From assembly GCF_014595945.1 (NCBI RefSeq), contig NZ_JABXWU010000001.1, positions 186,001 to 250,000 of the forward strand: 64,000 nucleotides of DNA. Direction: 5' to 3'. The DNA is from Alkalibacillus aidingensis (GTDB lineage Bacteria > Bacillota > Bacilli > Bacillales > Alkalibacillaceae). Position numbers and translations under genes: made by a program. Positions 8,790-16,959 of this stretch are shown piece after piece. The stretch's first letter is position 1, and each line of letters begins with the position of its first letter. The notes under the pieces were generated by a model. It was not told where the DNA came from. It did no database searches and was given only the letters and a program-made list of their open reading frames with translations.

Positions 8790-9341
8790 ATGAAAATACC
8801 TTTACAAAAAATTAAGGTGAATGAACCTTACAAGTTTGGAGAAACAGTCGATGTATCTGACCTTCAGGAAATGGATAATGATATTCGACGGTTAGAAACG
8901 GTTGATGTATCTGGAGAAGCAACGGTAGATAAAGGTTTGTTTACTTTTCGTTTTCAAGTCAGTGGTACCATGATTCTACCATGTGCGAGAACGTTAGTCG
9001 ATGTTGCTTACCCATTTACAATTGAGGCTTATGAACAGTTTACCACTGCTCAACATAAAGCCTCTGAAGATGAAGAGATTCATTATATTGACCAAGAAGT
9101 GCTTGACTTAACGCCTTATATCAAGGAAAATATTTTATTGGAAGTACCAATTCGCGTGTTTAGTGATGAAACTAAAATTGAGGATGTTGTCTCACATCAA
9201 GAAGGTTTTACGGTCCTTGACGAAGATGAGTATGAGGAACAGGAAGCCATGCAGCACGAAAAGTTTGAAAGAGAGAAACAAAAGACAGTTGATCCTCGTT
9301 TGTCATCATTAAAACAATACTTTAAAGATGATAAAAATTGA
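8790..9341 (+). CDS. ylbN: YceD/DUF177 family protein YlbN
   Basis: A 183-aa DUF177 protein. In most bacteria, and plant plastids, this family is encoded directly before rpmF and is linked to 23S rRNA accumulation or ribosome assembly; the molecular role is not settled. Sequence features: a conserved stretch FRFQVSGTMILPCARTL near residues 53-69 and an acidic, charged C-terminus ending LSSLKQYFKDDKN. The ATG has GAGGTGAT upstream. It lies 53 bases before rpmF and shares its promoter. Confidence 0.9.
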   Translation: MKIPLQKIKVNEPYKFGETVDVSDLQEMDNDIRRLETVDVSGEATVDKGLFTFRFQVSGTMILPCARTLVDVAYPFTIEAYEQFTTAQHKASEDEEIHYIDQEVLDLTPYIKENILLEVPIRVFSDETKIEDVVSHQEGFTVLDEDEYEEQEAMQHEKFEREKQKTVDPRLSSLKQYFKDDKN

Positions 9342-9394
9342 TTTGATTGATCCTTGATACATGCGGGTCTTATAGTTAAAGGGAGGTGTAACAC

Positions 9395-9568
9395 ATGGCA
9401 GTACCAAAGAGAAGAACTTCTAAAAAAGTAAAGCGCCAACGTCGTACGCATAAAAAGCTTCAATTACCAGGTATGGTTGAATGTCAAAATTGCGGTGAGT
9501 ACGTAAAATCACACCACGTTTGTAAGGAATGTGGTCATTATAACGGAAAAGAAGTTGTTGAACAGTAA
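9395..9568 (+). CDS. rpmF: 50S ribosomal protein L32
   Basis: A 57-aa gene. The N-terminus [20 protein letters not shown] is typical of bacterial L32. Two Cys pairs (30/33 and 43/46: CQNC, CKEC) show that this is the zinc-ribbon form. A good ribosome binding site GGGAGGTG precedes the ATG at 9395. Gene order ylbN-rpmF-terminator is conserved across Bacillaceae. L32 sits at the 50S surface near L22 and L17. Confidence 0.96.
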   Translation: MAVPKRRTSKKVKRQRRTHKKLQLPGMVECQNCGEYVKSHHVCKECGHYNGKEVVEQ

Positions 9569-9573
9569 GTATG

Positions 9574-9608
9574 AAAAAAGGTGCCTCAAGAATAAGGCAT
9601 CTTTTTTT
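9574..9608 (+). terminator. intrinsic terminator after rpmF
   Basis: A-tract, stem GGTGCCT / AGGCATC (one G-T wobble) with an 8-base loop, then seven T. Starts 6 bases after the rpmF stop. Confidence 0.8.
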
Positions 9609-9642
9609 ATAGCTTATTTTAATACGATGAGGAGAGAATGCA

Positions 9643-10416
9643 ATGGGGAATTTAGTGAATTATAAGTCCTATGAAGATGGATATGCTGTTATAACCATTA
9701 ATCGTCCGGAGAAAAGAAATGCCATTTCACGCGATGTTATTAACGAATTTAAGCAAGTAGTTCGTGATATTCACTATGGATACCATTCTGATAAATTAAT
9801 CATCATCACAGGAAGTGGTCATCAAGCATTTTGTGCAGGTGGGGATTTAAATGATTTCCATGGTGAAATGGATGAAGCAGACTCCTTCAATCTATTAAAA
9901 GACATGCAAGAAGTTTTATGGGATGTCGTCACGTTACCGGTCCCAACGATCGCTTGGATGAATGGAAGCGCAAGAGGTGGGGGAATGGAGCTGGCATCCG
10001 CTTGTGATTTCCGCTTTGTTCATGAACAAGGTACTTACGGCTTTACCCAAGGTCAGTTAGGGATATCGACTGGTTGGGGTGGTGGAACGTTATTATATGA
10101 GCGAATTCACCCACAGGATGCCTATGAGTGGCTAGTTAAAGCAGATGTTCGATCAGCTGAACAGTTAAAGGAAATAAGGTTCTCTCAAGATAGCTTTACC
10201 AATTCACAGCTAGACAGTAAGCATGAACTCTTAAAACCCTTTATATCAAGAAGCTATGAACAGTTACGTCATTGGAAGTCACAGTGGCTTGAATCTAGAG
10301 AATTGAATATACTCAAACAACGAATGGATGACGAAGTTGAAGCTTGTAGTAGATTATGGGTGAGTGAGGCTCATAAGCAAGCTGTTGATAACTTTTTTAC
10401 CAGAAAGCAAAATTAA
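9643..10416 (+). CDS. enoyl-CoA hydratase/isomerase (crotonase) family protein
   Basis: A 257-aa crotonase-fold protein. The oxyanion segments are present: AFCAGGDLNDF (63-72) and GSARGGGMELASACDF (108-123), with Glu116 in the place of the first catalytic Glu of enoyl-CoA hydratase. The second catalytic Glu (in rat hydratase within FGQPEI) is not there; the aligned stretch is FTQGQLG. That argues against a simple hydratase and for an isomerase, hydrolase or decarboxylase of the same fold. GAGGAGAG precedes ATG 9643. It sits alone between the rpmF terminator and rsfA, a place where B. subtilis has no gene, so it looks like a lineage-specific insertion into conserved order. Confidence 0.85.
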   Translation: MGNLVNYKSYEDGYAVITINRPEKRNAISRDVINEFKQVVRDIHYGYHSDKLIIITGSGHQAFCAGGDLNDFHGEMDEADSFNLLKDMQEVLWDVVTLPVPTIAWMNGSARGGGMELASACDFRFVHEQGTYGFTQGQLGISTGWGGGTLLYERIHPQDAYEWLVKADVRSAEQLKEIRFSQDSFTNSQLDSKHELLKPFISRSYEQLRHWKSQWLESRELNILKQRMDDEVEACSRLWVSEAHKQAVDNFFTRKQN

Positions 10417-10483
10417 TGTGTCTATCTCCTCTCTTTGTTGCATAGATTGAAAGTAAAAGACTATGAGCGAAGGAGGAGGCGGC

Positions 10484-10951
10484 GTGTCGACGCGACAAGA
10501 TGCATGGACTAAAGATGAAGATTTGTTATTAGCCGAAATGGTCATTAGATACATAAGAGAAGGAAAAACACAAATGAAGGCCTTTGAAGATGTTGGTAAA
10601 AAGCTGTCTAGAACGCCACAAGCATGTGGATTTCGTTGGAATGCCAACTTACGTAAACAATACCAGCAGGCGATAGAGTTAGCTAAGAAGGATCGGAAAC
10701 AATTTAATGACCAATTTCCCCTTGAACAAAAGGTTAGTGATCAGACTAATAATTATAAGTTGAAAACTTTTGACGAGGTGATTGCTCAACTAGAAAAATT
10801 GAAAGTAGAGTATTTACCAAATCAACAATCATCTGTTGAGCAGGGCTCTTCAAATGAACTAGAGGAGCTAAGGAATCGAGTTAGGGCTTATGAGCGCTGT
10901 ATCGAGAAGATTTATGAGATCACTAAAGAAGTTGTAGAAAAGGAACAATAA
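10484..10951 (+). CDS. rsfA: prespore-specific transcriptional regulator RsfA
   Basis: A 155-aa DNA-binding protein. The first 60 residues form a Myb/SANT-like helix-turn-helix (W8, W47 in [12 protein letters not shown]), followed by a linker and a C-terminal coiled coil (about 120-155, [12 protein letters not shown]). In B. subtilis RsfA (YlbO) is made under sigma-F and sigma-G and tunes spoIIR and other forespore genes. The start is GTG 10484, since GGAGGAGG ends 4 bases upstream and the N-terminus STRQDAWT matches the family; the ATG at 10463 lies before that ribosome binding site. Confidence 0.9.
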   Translation: MSTRQDAWTKDEDLLLAEMVIRYIREGKTQMKAFEDVGKKLSRTPQACGFRWNANLRKQYQQAIELAKKDRKQFNDQFPLEQKVSDQTNNYKLKTFDEVIAQLEKLKVEYLPNQQSSVEQGSSNELEELRNRVRAYERCIEKIYEITKEVVEKEQ

Positions 10952-10987
10952 AAACCGGACTTCCATAAATTATGGAAGTCCGGTTTT
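10952..10987 (+). terminator. strong intrinsic terminator after rsfA
   Basis: A perfect stem AAACCGGACTTCCAT / ATGGAAGTCCGGTTT with a 5-base loop, followed by T residues, directly after the stop codon. The A and T flanks make it potentially bidirectional. Confidence 0.92.
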
Positions 10988-11032
10988 TGTGTTTAGTGAC
11001 TGATTGGATAATGTTTAGTTCACATAACCATG

Positions 11033-11404
11033 TGATGTTCAGTAACTTTTGGTTAGATTTGTGCTTTTCATTGACGTTTTGCACTTTACACGGAGTCAAA
11101 ACGTCATTGAGGGTGCTTCTCTCTTACGTTTTGCACTTCACAAGGTGTCAAAACGTCATTGAGAGTGCTTCTCTCTTACATTTTGCACTTCACACGGAGT
11201 CAAAACGTCATTGAGGGTGCTTCTCTCTTACGTTTTGCACTTCACAAGGTGTCAAAACGTTATTGAGAGTGCTTCTCTCTTACATTTTGCACTTCACAAG
11301 GTGTCAAAACGTCATTGAGAGTCCTTCTCTCTTACGTTTTGCACTTCACAAGATGTCAAAACGTCATTAAGAGCCCAAGAACGTCTGAGTGATTATGAAC
11401 ATCA
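11033..11404. repeat. 52-bp tandem repeat element, six units, with terminal inverted repeats
   Basis: Six consecutive units of exactly 52 bp: the word GCACTT recurs at 11081, 11133, 11185, 11237, 11289 and 11341. Each unit has an imperfect hairpin ACGTTTTG...CAAAACGT (about 31 bases) and a linker with consensus CATTGAGAGTGCTTCTCTCT. Odd and even units differ in a few shared bases (CGGAGTC and AAGGTGTC), so a 104-bp dimer seems to have been copied. The array is bounded by TGATGTTCAGTAAC at 11033 and TGAACATCA at 11396-11404, an inverted pair. It fills the gap between converging rsfA and ylbP and codes for nothing convincing. A related element lies at 41460-41722 and a diverged one at 31231-31340. 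Family not recognised. Confidence 0.9.
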
Positions 11405-11433
11405 TCCGTCAAATATAAAGTGAACATTACCCT

Positions 11434-11910
11434 CTAAGAATTGTCTTTTTCTTTTACACCTTCAGGCATCCATATGTAAGGATTTTCGCCAAAGTCTCGT
11501 TCCATTTCGTAGGTAGCAGGTTGAAATCCTTGCTTTTCCCAAAACTCATGAGAATTAATGCGAGCATTCGTTTTAATTGGTAGGTTATGGCTCTTAGCAA
11601 AGTCAACAAGCTGTTTTCCAAATCCTTTGTCTCGGTAATTTTCTAGTACTTCTAATTTCCATAGTTGCAAATAGTCTTGCGGAGGTTCAAAATAATAATC
11701 GTACTTTTTGTCCACTCGATAAAGACTCATACGAGCAACTAATTCATCACCAAAGTAAATGCCATAAAATGGGGATTCACTATTATTTTCAATCATATTG
11801 TGCTCTAAGTCTTCTAACATGGATAGTTCCTGTATGCCGTAGGCTTTGAACTTCTTAAATTCTTCTAGTGTTTTAAAGTTTATTAATAATCGTTCAACTT
11901 TTGTTGGCAT
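11434..11910 (-). CDS. ylbP: GNAT family N-acetyltransferase YlbP
   Basis: A 158-aa acetyltransferase of the GNAT fold. The acetyl-CoA motif A is LEVLENYRDKGFGKQLVDFA (about 90-110), preceded by the strands of the FYGIYFGDELVARMSLYR segment. It is very like B. subtilis YlbP over its whole length. Start: of two adjacent ATGs, the second (11910-11908) gives the family N-terminus MPTKVERLL and better spacing to AAGGGGGA. It converges on rsfA with the 52-bp repeat element between, and is divergent from panE. Substrate unknown. Confidence 0.9.
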   Translation of the reverse strand: MPTKVERLLINFKTLEEFKKFKAYGIQELSMLEDLEHNMIENNSESPFYGIYFGDELVARMSLYRVDKKYDYYFEPPQDYLQLWKLEVLENYRDKGFGKQLVDFAKSHNLPIKTNARINSHEFWEKQGFQPATYEMERDFGENPYIWMPEGVKEKDNS

Positions 11911-12020
11911 CATTCTTCCCCCTTACTGTTTCTGTAGTATATTATAGTATAAAAGAAGCTATAAGAAAACGGTTAAAAGTTATTATGATACAAGTTAAAA
12001 TAGATAAGAAGGTGTAATTC

Positions 12021-12899
12021 ATGAATATTGCTGTTGTTGGAACTGGTGCAATTGGGATGTTCGTGGCCCATCAGCTATCCTCAATGGGTGACGATCTAAC
12101 CTGCTATTGCCGGAGAGTTGACCAAAAGGATCAAATTGAACAATACGGTATAAGGCTAGGTGATCACCAAAAAAGAGTTAAGGTCGCTTTATCATCTTCA
12201 ATGGATGAACATGATTTAATGATTATTTGTACTAAACAAACCAATTTAAGTCCATTAATAGATTATTTTCATCAACACCATCATCAAACTACATTGTTAT
12301 TTTTACAAAATGGTATGGGACATATTCATCTTATTGAAAAGTTACCTCAAAAAGTGATGGTAGGCGTTTGTGAACATGGAGTGGAGAAGGTAAGTGATCA
12401 TGAAGTGAAGTTGAATGGCATGGGTAAGATATTATTTACCAGTTTGCATACTAACATAGATTCAAACGTGGTTCATCACTTAGAAAACCATGATTTTCCT
12501 TTTATATATGAGCAGGACTTAAAGTCGACATTACATAAAAAATTAATTGTTAATAGCGTTATTAACCCACTAACGATGATCTTTGAGTTAAGAAACGGTC
12601 AATTGTTAGAAAATCAAGACATTCGGTGGATTGCTTATCAGTTAACGAAAGAAGCTTGCGAAATTCTTGAGCATGAAGTTGAAGATATGTGGCAGACCGT
12701 TCAAAACATATGTCAGAACACGGCTCAAAATGCTTCATCAATGCTGATCGATTATCGGAATGGACGGGGTACGGAGATTGATTATATGAATGGTTATTTA
12801 ATAGAGAAAGCAAAACATCCTGCCCCTACTCAGCAATTGGTTTATCGAATGGTGAAAGGAAAAGAGCGAGTAAGAGAGGTGGAATCGATATGGAGATGA
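12021..12899 (+). CDS. panE: 2-dehydropantoate 2-reductase
   Basis: A 292-aa ketopantoate reductase (YlbQ in B. subtilis), making pantoate from ketopantoate with NADPH for CoA synthesis. The N-terminal dinucleotide motif is GTGAIG (7-12); the C-terminal all-helical domain begins near the catalytic Lys in LHKKLIVNSVINPLT (about 176-190), and a further family box is SSMLIDYRNGRGTEIDYMNG. ATG 12021 is preceded by GAAGGTG. The stop overlaps the start of the next membrane-protein gene by 10 bases, so both are translated together. CoaBC, a later CoA enzyme, is also in this window. Confidence 0.93.
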   Translation: MNIAVVGTGAIGMFVAHQLSSMGDDLTCYCRRVDQKDQIEQYGIRLGDHQKRVKVALSSSMDEHDLMIICTKQTNLSPLIDYFHQHHHQTTLLFLQNGMGHIHLIEKLPQKVMVGVCEHGVEKVSDHEVKLNGMGKILFTSLHTNIDSNVVHHLENHDFPFIYEQDLKSTLHKKLIVNSVINPLTMIFELRNGQLLENQDIRWIAYQLTKEACEILEHEVEDMWQTVQNICQNTAQNASSMLIDYRNGRGTEIDYMNGYLIEKAKHPAPTQQLVYRMVKGKERVREVESIWR

Positions 12900-13261
12900 T
12901 AACCTCTATACTTGCTGTTCTATCGACGCTCCCGTTTTTAGTATTCATTATTATGTTTATGATTTTAAAAAAAGTAACTAATCAGGCGACTCGCTCAACT
13001 AAACTAGCTGCAGATTGGTCGTGTGTTTTATTTTTAGTTGCTGTCATAGGATTGGTTGATTATATATTTGGCTTATCGATTTGGTGGGAAAGTATCATTT
13101 TTTACATGATTTTTATTGGTATTATGATAACCAGACAGTGGCGTAGAGAAGAGGAAGTTCAGTTTTTACAAGCAGTTCGTTTTGTTTGGCGCATAAGTTT
13201 TGTTATGTTAACAGTAGCTTATTTTTTGTTAGTGCCAATTGCGATTTATTTACAATTTTAA
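12890..13261 (+). CDS. DUF3397 family membrane protein
   Basis: A 123-aa protein with four hydrophobic segments (about 4-24, 42-62, 66-82, 100-121) and little else. Proteins of this type (DUF3397) sit between panE and bshC in many Bacillaceae; no function is known to me. ATG 12890 is chosen because AGAGGTGG lies 7 bases upstream; a second ATG at 12896 is possible. It overlaps panE by 10 bases. Confidence 0.8.
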   Translation: MEMITSILAVLSTLPFLVFIIMFMILKKVTNQATRSTKLAADWSCVLFLVAVIGLVDYIFGLSIWWESIIFYMIFIGIMITRQWRREEEVQFLQAVRFVWRISFVMLTVAYFLLVPIAIYLQF

Positions 13262-13274
13262 TAAACAGATGAAG

Positions 13275-13303
13275 TGAATGATATAAACTTATTCTGGTAC
13301 AAT
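13275..13303 (+). promoter_or_regulatory. probable extended -10 promoter of bshC
   Basis: TGGTACAAT at 13295-13303 gives an extended -10 (TGn then TACAAT). The hexamer 17 bases upstream, TGAATG, is a poor -35. The start codon of bshC lies 41 bases downstream. Confidence 0.45.
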
Positions 13304-13344
13304 ATTTATGTTGTAGGATTAGTGGTTAAAGGAAGGTATAGCGC

Positions 13345-14976
13345 ATGGAAACTAAAGCGATGAGATTAGGGAATCAATCCCAATTATTGACTGATTATCG
13401 GGATCGAAAGGAAAGTGTTTTTAAGCATTTTCATTATGATCCGTATCAACTTCAAAGTTTTCAAAGAAGGCAAGACTATGTATCTAGTCTCTCATTTCAA
13501 CGAGAATCTTTAGTAAGGATTCTCAGAAAGCAAAATGAACAATGGGGATTATCTGAGGAAACGGATAAACATATAACAGAGCTCCTTGACCCGGAGTCTT
13601 CTGTCATTATTGGTGGTCAGCAGGCTGGACTATTAACGGGGCCACTCTATACAATTCATAAGATCATTTCAATTATTTTACAAGCAAGAGAACAAAGAGA
13701 ACACTTAGGTAAGCCTGTGGTTCCAGTTTTTTGGATTGCTGGGGAAGATCATGATTTTCTTGAGATTGATCATATTTATACATATCAGGAAAATAACTTA
13801 GAAAAGGTTAGGGTAACAGACCCGGTACCATTTGAAACCAAAATTACGGCATCTAAGCGAGAAATTCCAAAAGAAAACGCTCTTAATTGGTTAGAGCACG
13901 TCTTTGCTACGTTTAAAGAGACCGAACATACAAGGGATTTATATGAGTTGATCAAATCCCGGTTAGTAAATAGTCAATCATATGTTGATTTCTTTGCTTT
14001 ACTAACAAGTGATATGTTTAAAAATGAAGGGCTTGTTCTAGTGGATGCTGATGACTCAGAGTTAAGATATTTAGAGTCAGAATATTTTAAAGCAATGTTA
14101 TTAAATCAACAAGAAATTGCACAGAGTGTTGTTACTTCATTAAATGAGTTAAATCAAGACGGATATCATGTTGCTCTTGACGTTACCGCGAAAGACGTTC
14201 ATTTATTTTATCATCATGACGGCGAAAGATTACTGTTGGAGTTAGGTGAACATGGCCAGTTTCAGACAAAAGACGGCCAGCTTTCATTTACAGAATCAGA
14301 ATTACTTCAATTAATAACCGATCACCCAGATCGATTTAGTAATAATGTTGTTACTAGACCATTGATGCAAGAGTTAGTGTTCCCGGTCTTGTCCTTTATA
14401 GCTGGACCAGGGGAGGTTGCTTATTGGTCCACTTTAAAAGGGGCTTTTCATGCCTTGGATTTACAATTGCCAATTGTGACACCAAGATTGTCATTAACTT
14501 TAATGAAAGGTAACCATCTCAAACTGATGGAACGTTTGGGCGTGGATGGTGAGTCGATTGTTAATGATGGTTGTTATGATTCAAAAATGAACTATTTAAA
14601 ACGCCAAAGTTATTATCCAATTGAAGAAACCATTGAAGAAGTAAAAAAACAAATGGGAAAAGCGCACCTGCCGATTCAGGAATTAGCTAATTCGGTAAGT
14701 GGAGATCTAAATGATTTAGCGAAGAAGAATCTGCACAAAATAGAAGCGGAAATTGAATTTGTAAAAAAACGAATCACTCAGCAAATAAAAGATAATCACG
14801 CACAAGTTATTGAACGATTTGATGAGTTGGAGGATTATTACCATCCTTATGAAGGTTTACAAGAGAGAGTGTGGAATGTGGTCTATTGGATGAATGAGTA
14901 TGGAATTGAGTTACCCGAGCGACTATTAGGTGTACCACCAAGATGGGAACAAGATCACCAAATCATCTACTTATAA
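13345..14976 (+). CDS. bshC: bacillithiol biosynthesis cysteine-adding enzyme BshC
   Basis: A 543-aa protein of the BshC family (B. subtilis YllA, 539 aa), the proposed ligase that adds cysteine to glucosaminyl-malate in the last step of bacillithiol synthesis. Family signatures seen: VIIGGQQAGLLTGPLYTIHK (about 90-110), VPVFWIAGEDHDFLEIDH (about 127-145) and FIAGPGEVAYW (about 351-361); the C-terminal third is a long coiled coil. The ATG has AAGGAAGG upstream. It precedes mraZ as in B. subtilis but is cut off from it by a strong terminator. Its presence implies that the organism makes bacillithiol; bshA and bshB are outside the window. Confidence 0.94.
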   Translation: METKAMRLGNQSQLLTDYRDRKESVFKHFHYDPYQLQSFQRRQDYVSSLSFQRESLVRILRKQNEQWGLSEETDKHITELLDPESSVIIGGQQAGLLTGPLYTIHKIISIILQAREQREHLGKPVVPVFWIAGEDHDFLEIDHIYTYQENNLEKVRVTDPVPFETKITASKREIPKENALNWLEHVFATFKETEHTRDLYELIKSRLVNSQSYVDFFALLTSDMFKNEGLVLVDADDSELRYLESEYFKAMLLNQQEIAQSVVTSLNELNQDGYHVALDVTAKDVHLFYHHDGERLLLELGEHGQFQTKDGQLSFTESELLQLITDHPDRFSNNVVTRPLMQELVFPVLSFIAGPGEVAYWSTLKGAFHALDLQLPIVTPRLSLTLMKGNHLKLMERLGVDGESIVNDGCYDSKMNYLKRQSYYPIEETIEEVKKQMGKAHLPIQELANSVSGDLNDLAKKNLHKIEAEIEFVKKRITQQIKDNHAQVIERFDELEDYYHPYEGLQERVWNVVYWMNEYGIELPERLLGVPPRWEQDHQIIYL

Positions 14977-15042
14977 CCACTTACCCTCCACAACCTCCCA
15001 CTTTATGATTGATGATTAAAATACCTATTATATGAAGCGTTG

Positions 15043-15078
15043 TACACGTTTAGTCTAGGACTAAACGTGTATTTTTTT
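15043..15078 (+). terminator. strong intrinsic terminator after bshC
   Basis: Stem ACACGTTTAGTC / GACTAAACGTGT (12 bp, perfect) with a 3-base loop and seven T. It isolates the dcw cluster from upstream transcription. Confidence 0.93.
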
Positions 15079-15095
15079 GTTTTTTTCGGAAATAG

Positions 15096-15124
15096 AGTGG
15101 TAGAAAGTGGGGGGATGTGGTAAA
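15096..15124 (+). promoter_or_regulatory. predicted MraZ operator: three TGG boxes at 10-bp spacing
   Basis: TGG occurs at 15098, 15108 and 15118, within AGTGGTAGAA, AGTGGGGGGA and TGTGGTAAAC. MraZ of other bacteria binds direct TGG-type repeats with 10-bp phasing just before its own gene, so this is its likely autoregulatory site. It lies 26-52 bases before the mraZ start codon and directly after the bshC terminator. A clear -35/-10 pair was not found here. Confidence 0.7.
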
Positions 15125-15149
15125 CTATTTTAAAAGGTGGGCGAAGTCT

Positions 15150-15581
15150 ATGTTCATGGGAGAATATCAACATAATATAGACACTAAAGGTCGGTTAATA
15201 GTACCGGCCAAATTCCGTGATGGGTTAGGACAGTCCTTTGTTATTACCAGAGGATTGGACAAGTGTTTATTTGCTTACCCAATGGAAGAGTGGAAGATTT
15301 TAGAGGAGAAGCTCAAAAAGCTCCCATTAACCAAAAAAGACGCCCGAGCCTTCACAAGGTTTTTCTTTTCAGGAGCTGTTGAATGCGAAATTGATAAACA
15401 AGGAAGAATAAATGTACCATCACCTCTTCGTACTTACGCTGATTTAGAGAAGGAATGTGTTGTAATCGGGGTATCAAACCGTGTTGAATTATGGGCTAAA
15501 GATCAGTGGGAAGAGTATGTAGAAGAGTCAGAGGATTCTTTTGCTGAGATTGCAGAGAATATGATGGATTTTGATATTTAA
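15150..15581 (+). CDS. mraZ: division/cell wall cluster transcriptional repressor MraZ
   Basis: A 143-aa protein of two AbrB/SpoVT-like swapped-hairpin domains (about 5-50 and 75-125), with [13 protein letters not shown] and [13 protein letters not shown] as the two signature loops. It represses the dcw operon by binding its own upstream repeats. The start is ATG 15150, which gives the family N-terminus [11 protein letters not shown] with AAAAGGTGG before it; the frame stays open further upstream to a GTG at 15117, but that would lie in the operator. First gene of the dcw cluster, 18 bases before rsmH. Confidence 0.96.
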   Translation: MFMGEYQHNIDTKGRLIVPAKFRDGLGQSFVITRGLDKCLFAYPMEEWKILEEKLKKLPLTKKDARAFTRFFFSGAVECEIDKQGRINVPSPLRTYADLEKECVVIGVSNRVELWAKDQWEEYVEESEDSFAEIAENMMDFDI

Positions 15582-15599
15582 ACGTAATGAGGTGCCAAC

Positions 15600-16574
15600 A
15601 TGTTTGAACATTACAGCGTTTTAAATGAAGAAGCTATACAAGGGTTGAACATTAAAGAAGATGGTACTTACGTTGACTGCACATTAGGTGGTGCTGGTCA
15701 TTCGAAGAGAATATTGGAGAAGTTGTCTAAGCAAGGACGATTAATTGCTTTTGACCAAGATGAGACAGCCCTTCAGTATGCTAAAGACATATTAAAAGAT
15801 GAAGAAAAACAAGTTACTTTTATTAAGAATAATTTTGCTTACTTAGAAGAAGAATTAAATGGGCTTCAAGTTGATGAGGTAGATGGGGTTATTTTTGATC
15901 TAGGTGTTTCCTCACCACAGCTGGATGAAGGAGAACGTGGGTTTAGTTTCCATCAGGACGCCTCATTAGATATGCGAATGGACCAATCGAATCCTTTGAA
16001 TGCTTATACTGTCGTCAATGAGTGGTCTTATGAAGCCTTAGTTAAGATTTTCTTTCGTTATGGTGAAGAGAAGTTTTCCAAACAGATTGCCAGACAAATT
16101 GAGAAACAACGCCGTGAACAGTCAATTGAAACGACTTTACAGCTAGTAGAAGTTATTAAAGAAGCGATTCCTGCCTTTGCAAGGAGAAAAGGGGGACATC
16201 CGGCTAAAAGAGTTTTCCAGGCGATTAGAATTGCCGTTAATGATGAACTAAACGTATTTCACGGAGCACTTCATCAATCAGCTCGTAAGCTGGCTATTGG
16301 GGGAAGGTTAGCAGTCATTACCTTTCACTCTTTAGAGGATCGAATTTGTAAACAGGCTATGAAAAAGTGGAGTACAGAACCACCTATTCCTAAGGATATA
16401 CCAGTGATGCCTGATGAAATCGCGCCTCCTTTTAAATTAATAACTAAAAAACCAATTGTGCCTTCTGAAGAAGAAGTTGAGGAAAATAGGCGTTCGCGAT
16501 CAGCTAAACTAAGAATAGTTGAAAAAGTAAAAGAATGGGACGAACAATATGCAATGGAGGAGAGGAGTTTATAA
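15600..16574 (+). CDS. rsmH: 16S rRNA (cytosine(1402)-N4)-methyltransferase RsmH
   Basis: A 324-aa SAM-dependent methyltransferase (MraW), modifying C1402 in the decoding centre of 16S rRNA. The SAM motif is [10 protein letters not shown] (about 27-36); other family boxes are [27 protein letters not shown] and [11 protein letters not shown]. The ATG has a GAGGTG ribosome binding site. Overlap-free but tight spacing (3 bases) to ftsL supports co-transcription. The length is slightly above B. subtilis (311 aa). Confidence 0.96.
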   Translation: MFEHYSVLNEEAIQGLNIKEDGTYVDCTLGGAGHSKRILEKLSKQGRLIAFDQDETALQYAKDILKDEEKQVTFIKNNFAYLEEELNGLQVDEVDGVIFDLGVSSPQLDEGERGFSFHQDASLDMRMDQSNPLNAYTVVNEWSYEALVKIFFRYGEEKFSKQIARQIEKQRREQSIETTLQLVEVIKEAIPAFARRKGGHPAKRVFQAIRIAVNDELNVFHGALHQSARKLAIGGRLAVITFHSLEDRICKQAMKKWSTEPPIPKDIPVMPDEIAPPFKLITKKPIVPSEEEVEENRRSRSAKLRIVEKVKEWDEQYAMEERSL

Positions 16575-16577
16575 CCT

Positions 16578-16946
16578 ATGGCTTTAGAACAAGTAAGGTC
16601 TTATCAAGTTCAAGAACCTAAAAGAAGAGTTGAACAACAACCCATCCCTACACCTAAGCCAGTCCAAAAACCTTGGTTTACGAAAGGGGAAAAAGTTCTT
16701 TACACATTAGGTATTGTTATTATGGCGATAACAGCCATTGTTGTCGTCAGCTTTTCATCTTCTGTTGATTCAATGAATAGAGATGTGCAAAATTTAAACA
16801 ACGAAGTTCAGGAGTTGCAATCTCAAAACACTTCCCTACAAGCTGAAGTACAAGAGTTGAGCAACCCTAACCGTATACTATCTATCGCTCAAGAAAATGG
16901 CTTGGACATTCGTCATGCGGATGTTAAGCAAGTTTATACTCCATAG
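16578..16946 (+). CDS. ftsL: cell division protein FtsL
   Basis: A 122-aa bitopic protein: a proline-rich cytoplasmic tail (1-35), one membrane helix (about 40-60) and an extracellular coiled coil (65-95, heptads in NLNNEVQELQSQNTSLQ). FtsL forms a complex with DivIC and DivIB and with PBP2B at the septum. Identity rests on size, topology and place between rsmH and pbpB, since ftsL diverges quickly in sequence. Confidence 0.92.
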   Translation: MALEQVRSYQVQEPKRRVEQQPIPTPKPVQKPWFTKGEKVLYTLGIVIMAITAIVVVSFSSSVDSMNRDVQNLNNEVQELQSQNTSLQAEVQELSNPNRILSIAQENGLDIRHADVKQVYTP

Positions 16947-16959
16947 GTCGTGATGAGTC

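Noticed and set aside
10972-11214. An 80-codon open frame across the repeat array
   Set aside because: Its protein is a direct translation of the 52-bp units, has no ribosome binding site and starts in the rsfA terminator.
11075-11390. CRISPR array
   Set aside because: The whole 52-bp unit is repeated, including the linker; there are no unique spacers and no cas genes.
11033-11404. Insertion sequence
   Set aside because: Terminal inverted repeats exist, but there is no transposase gene and no evident target duplication; called a repeat element instead.
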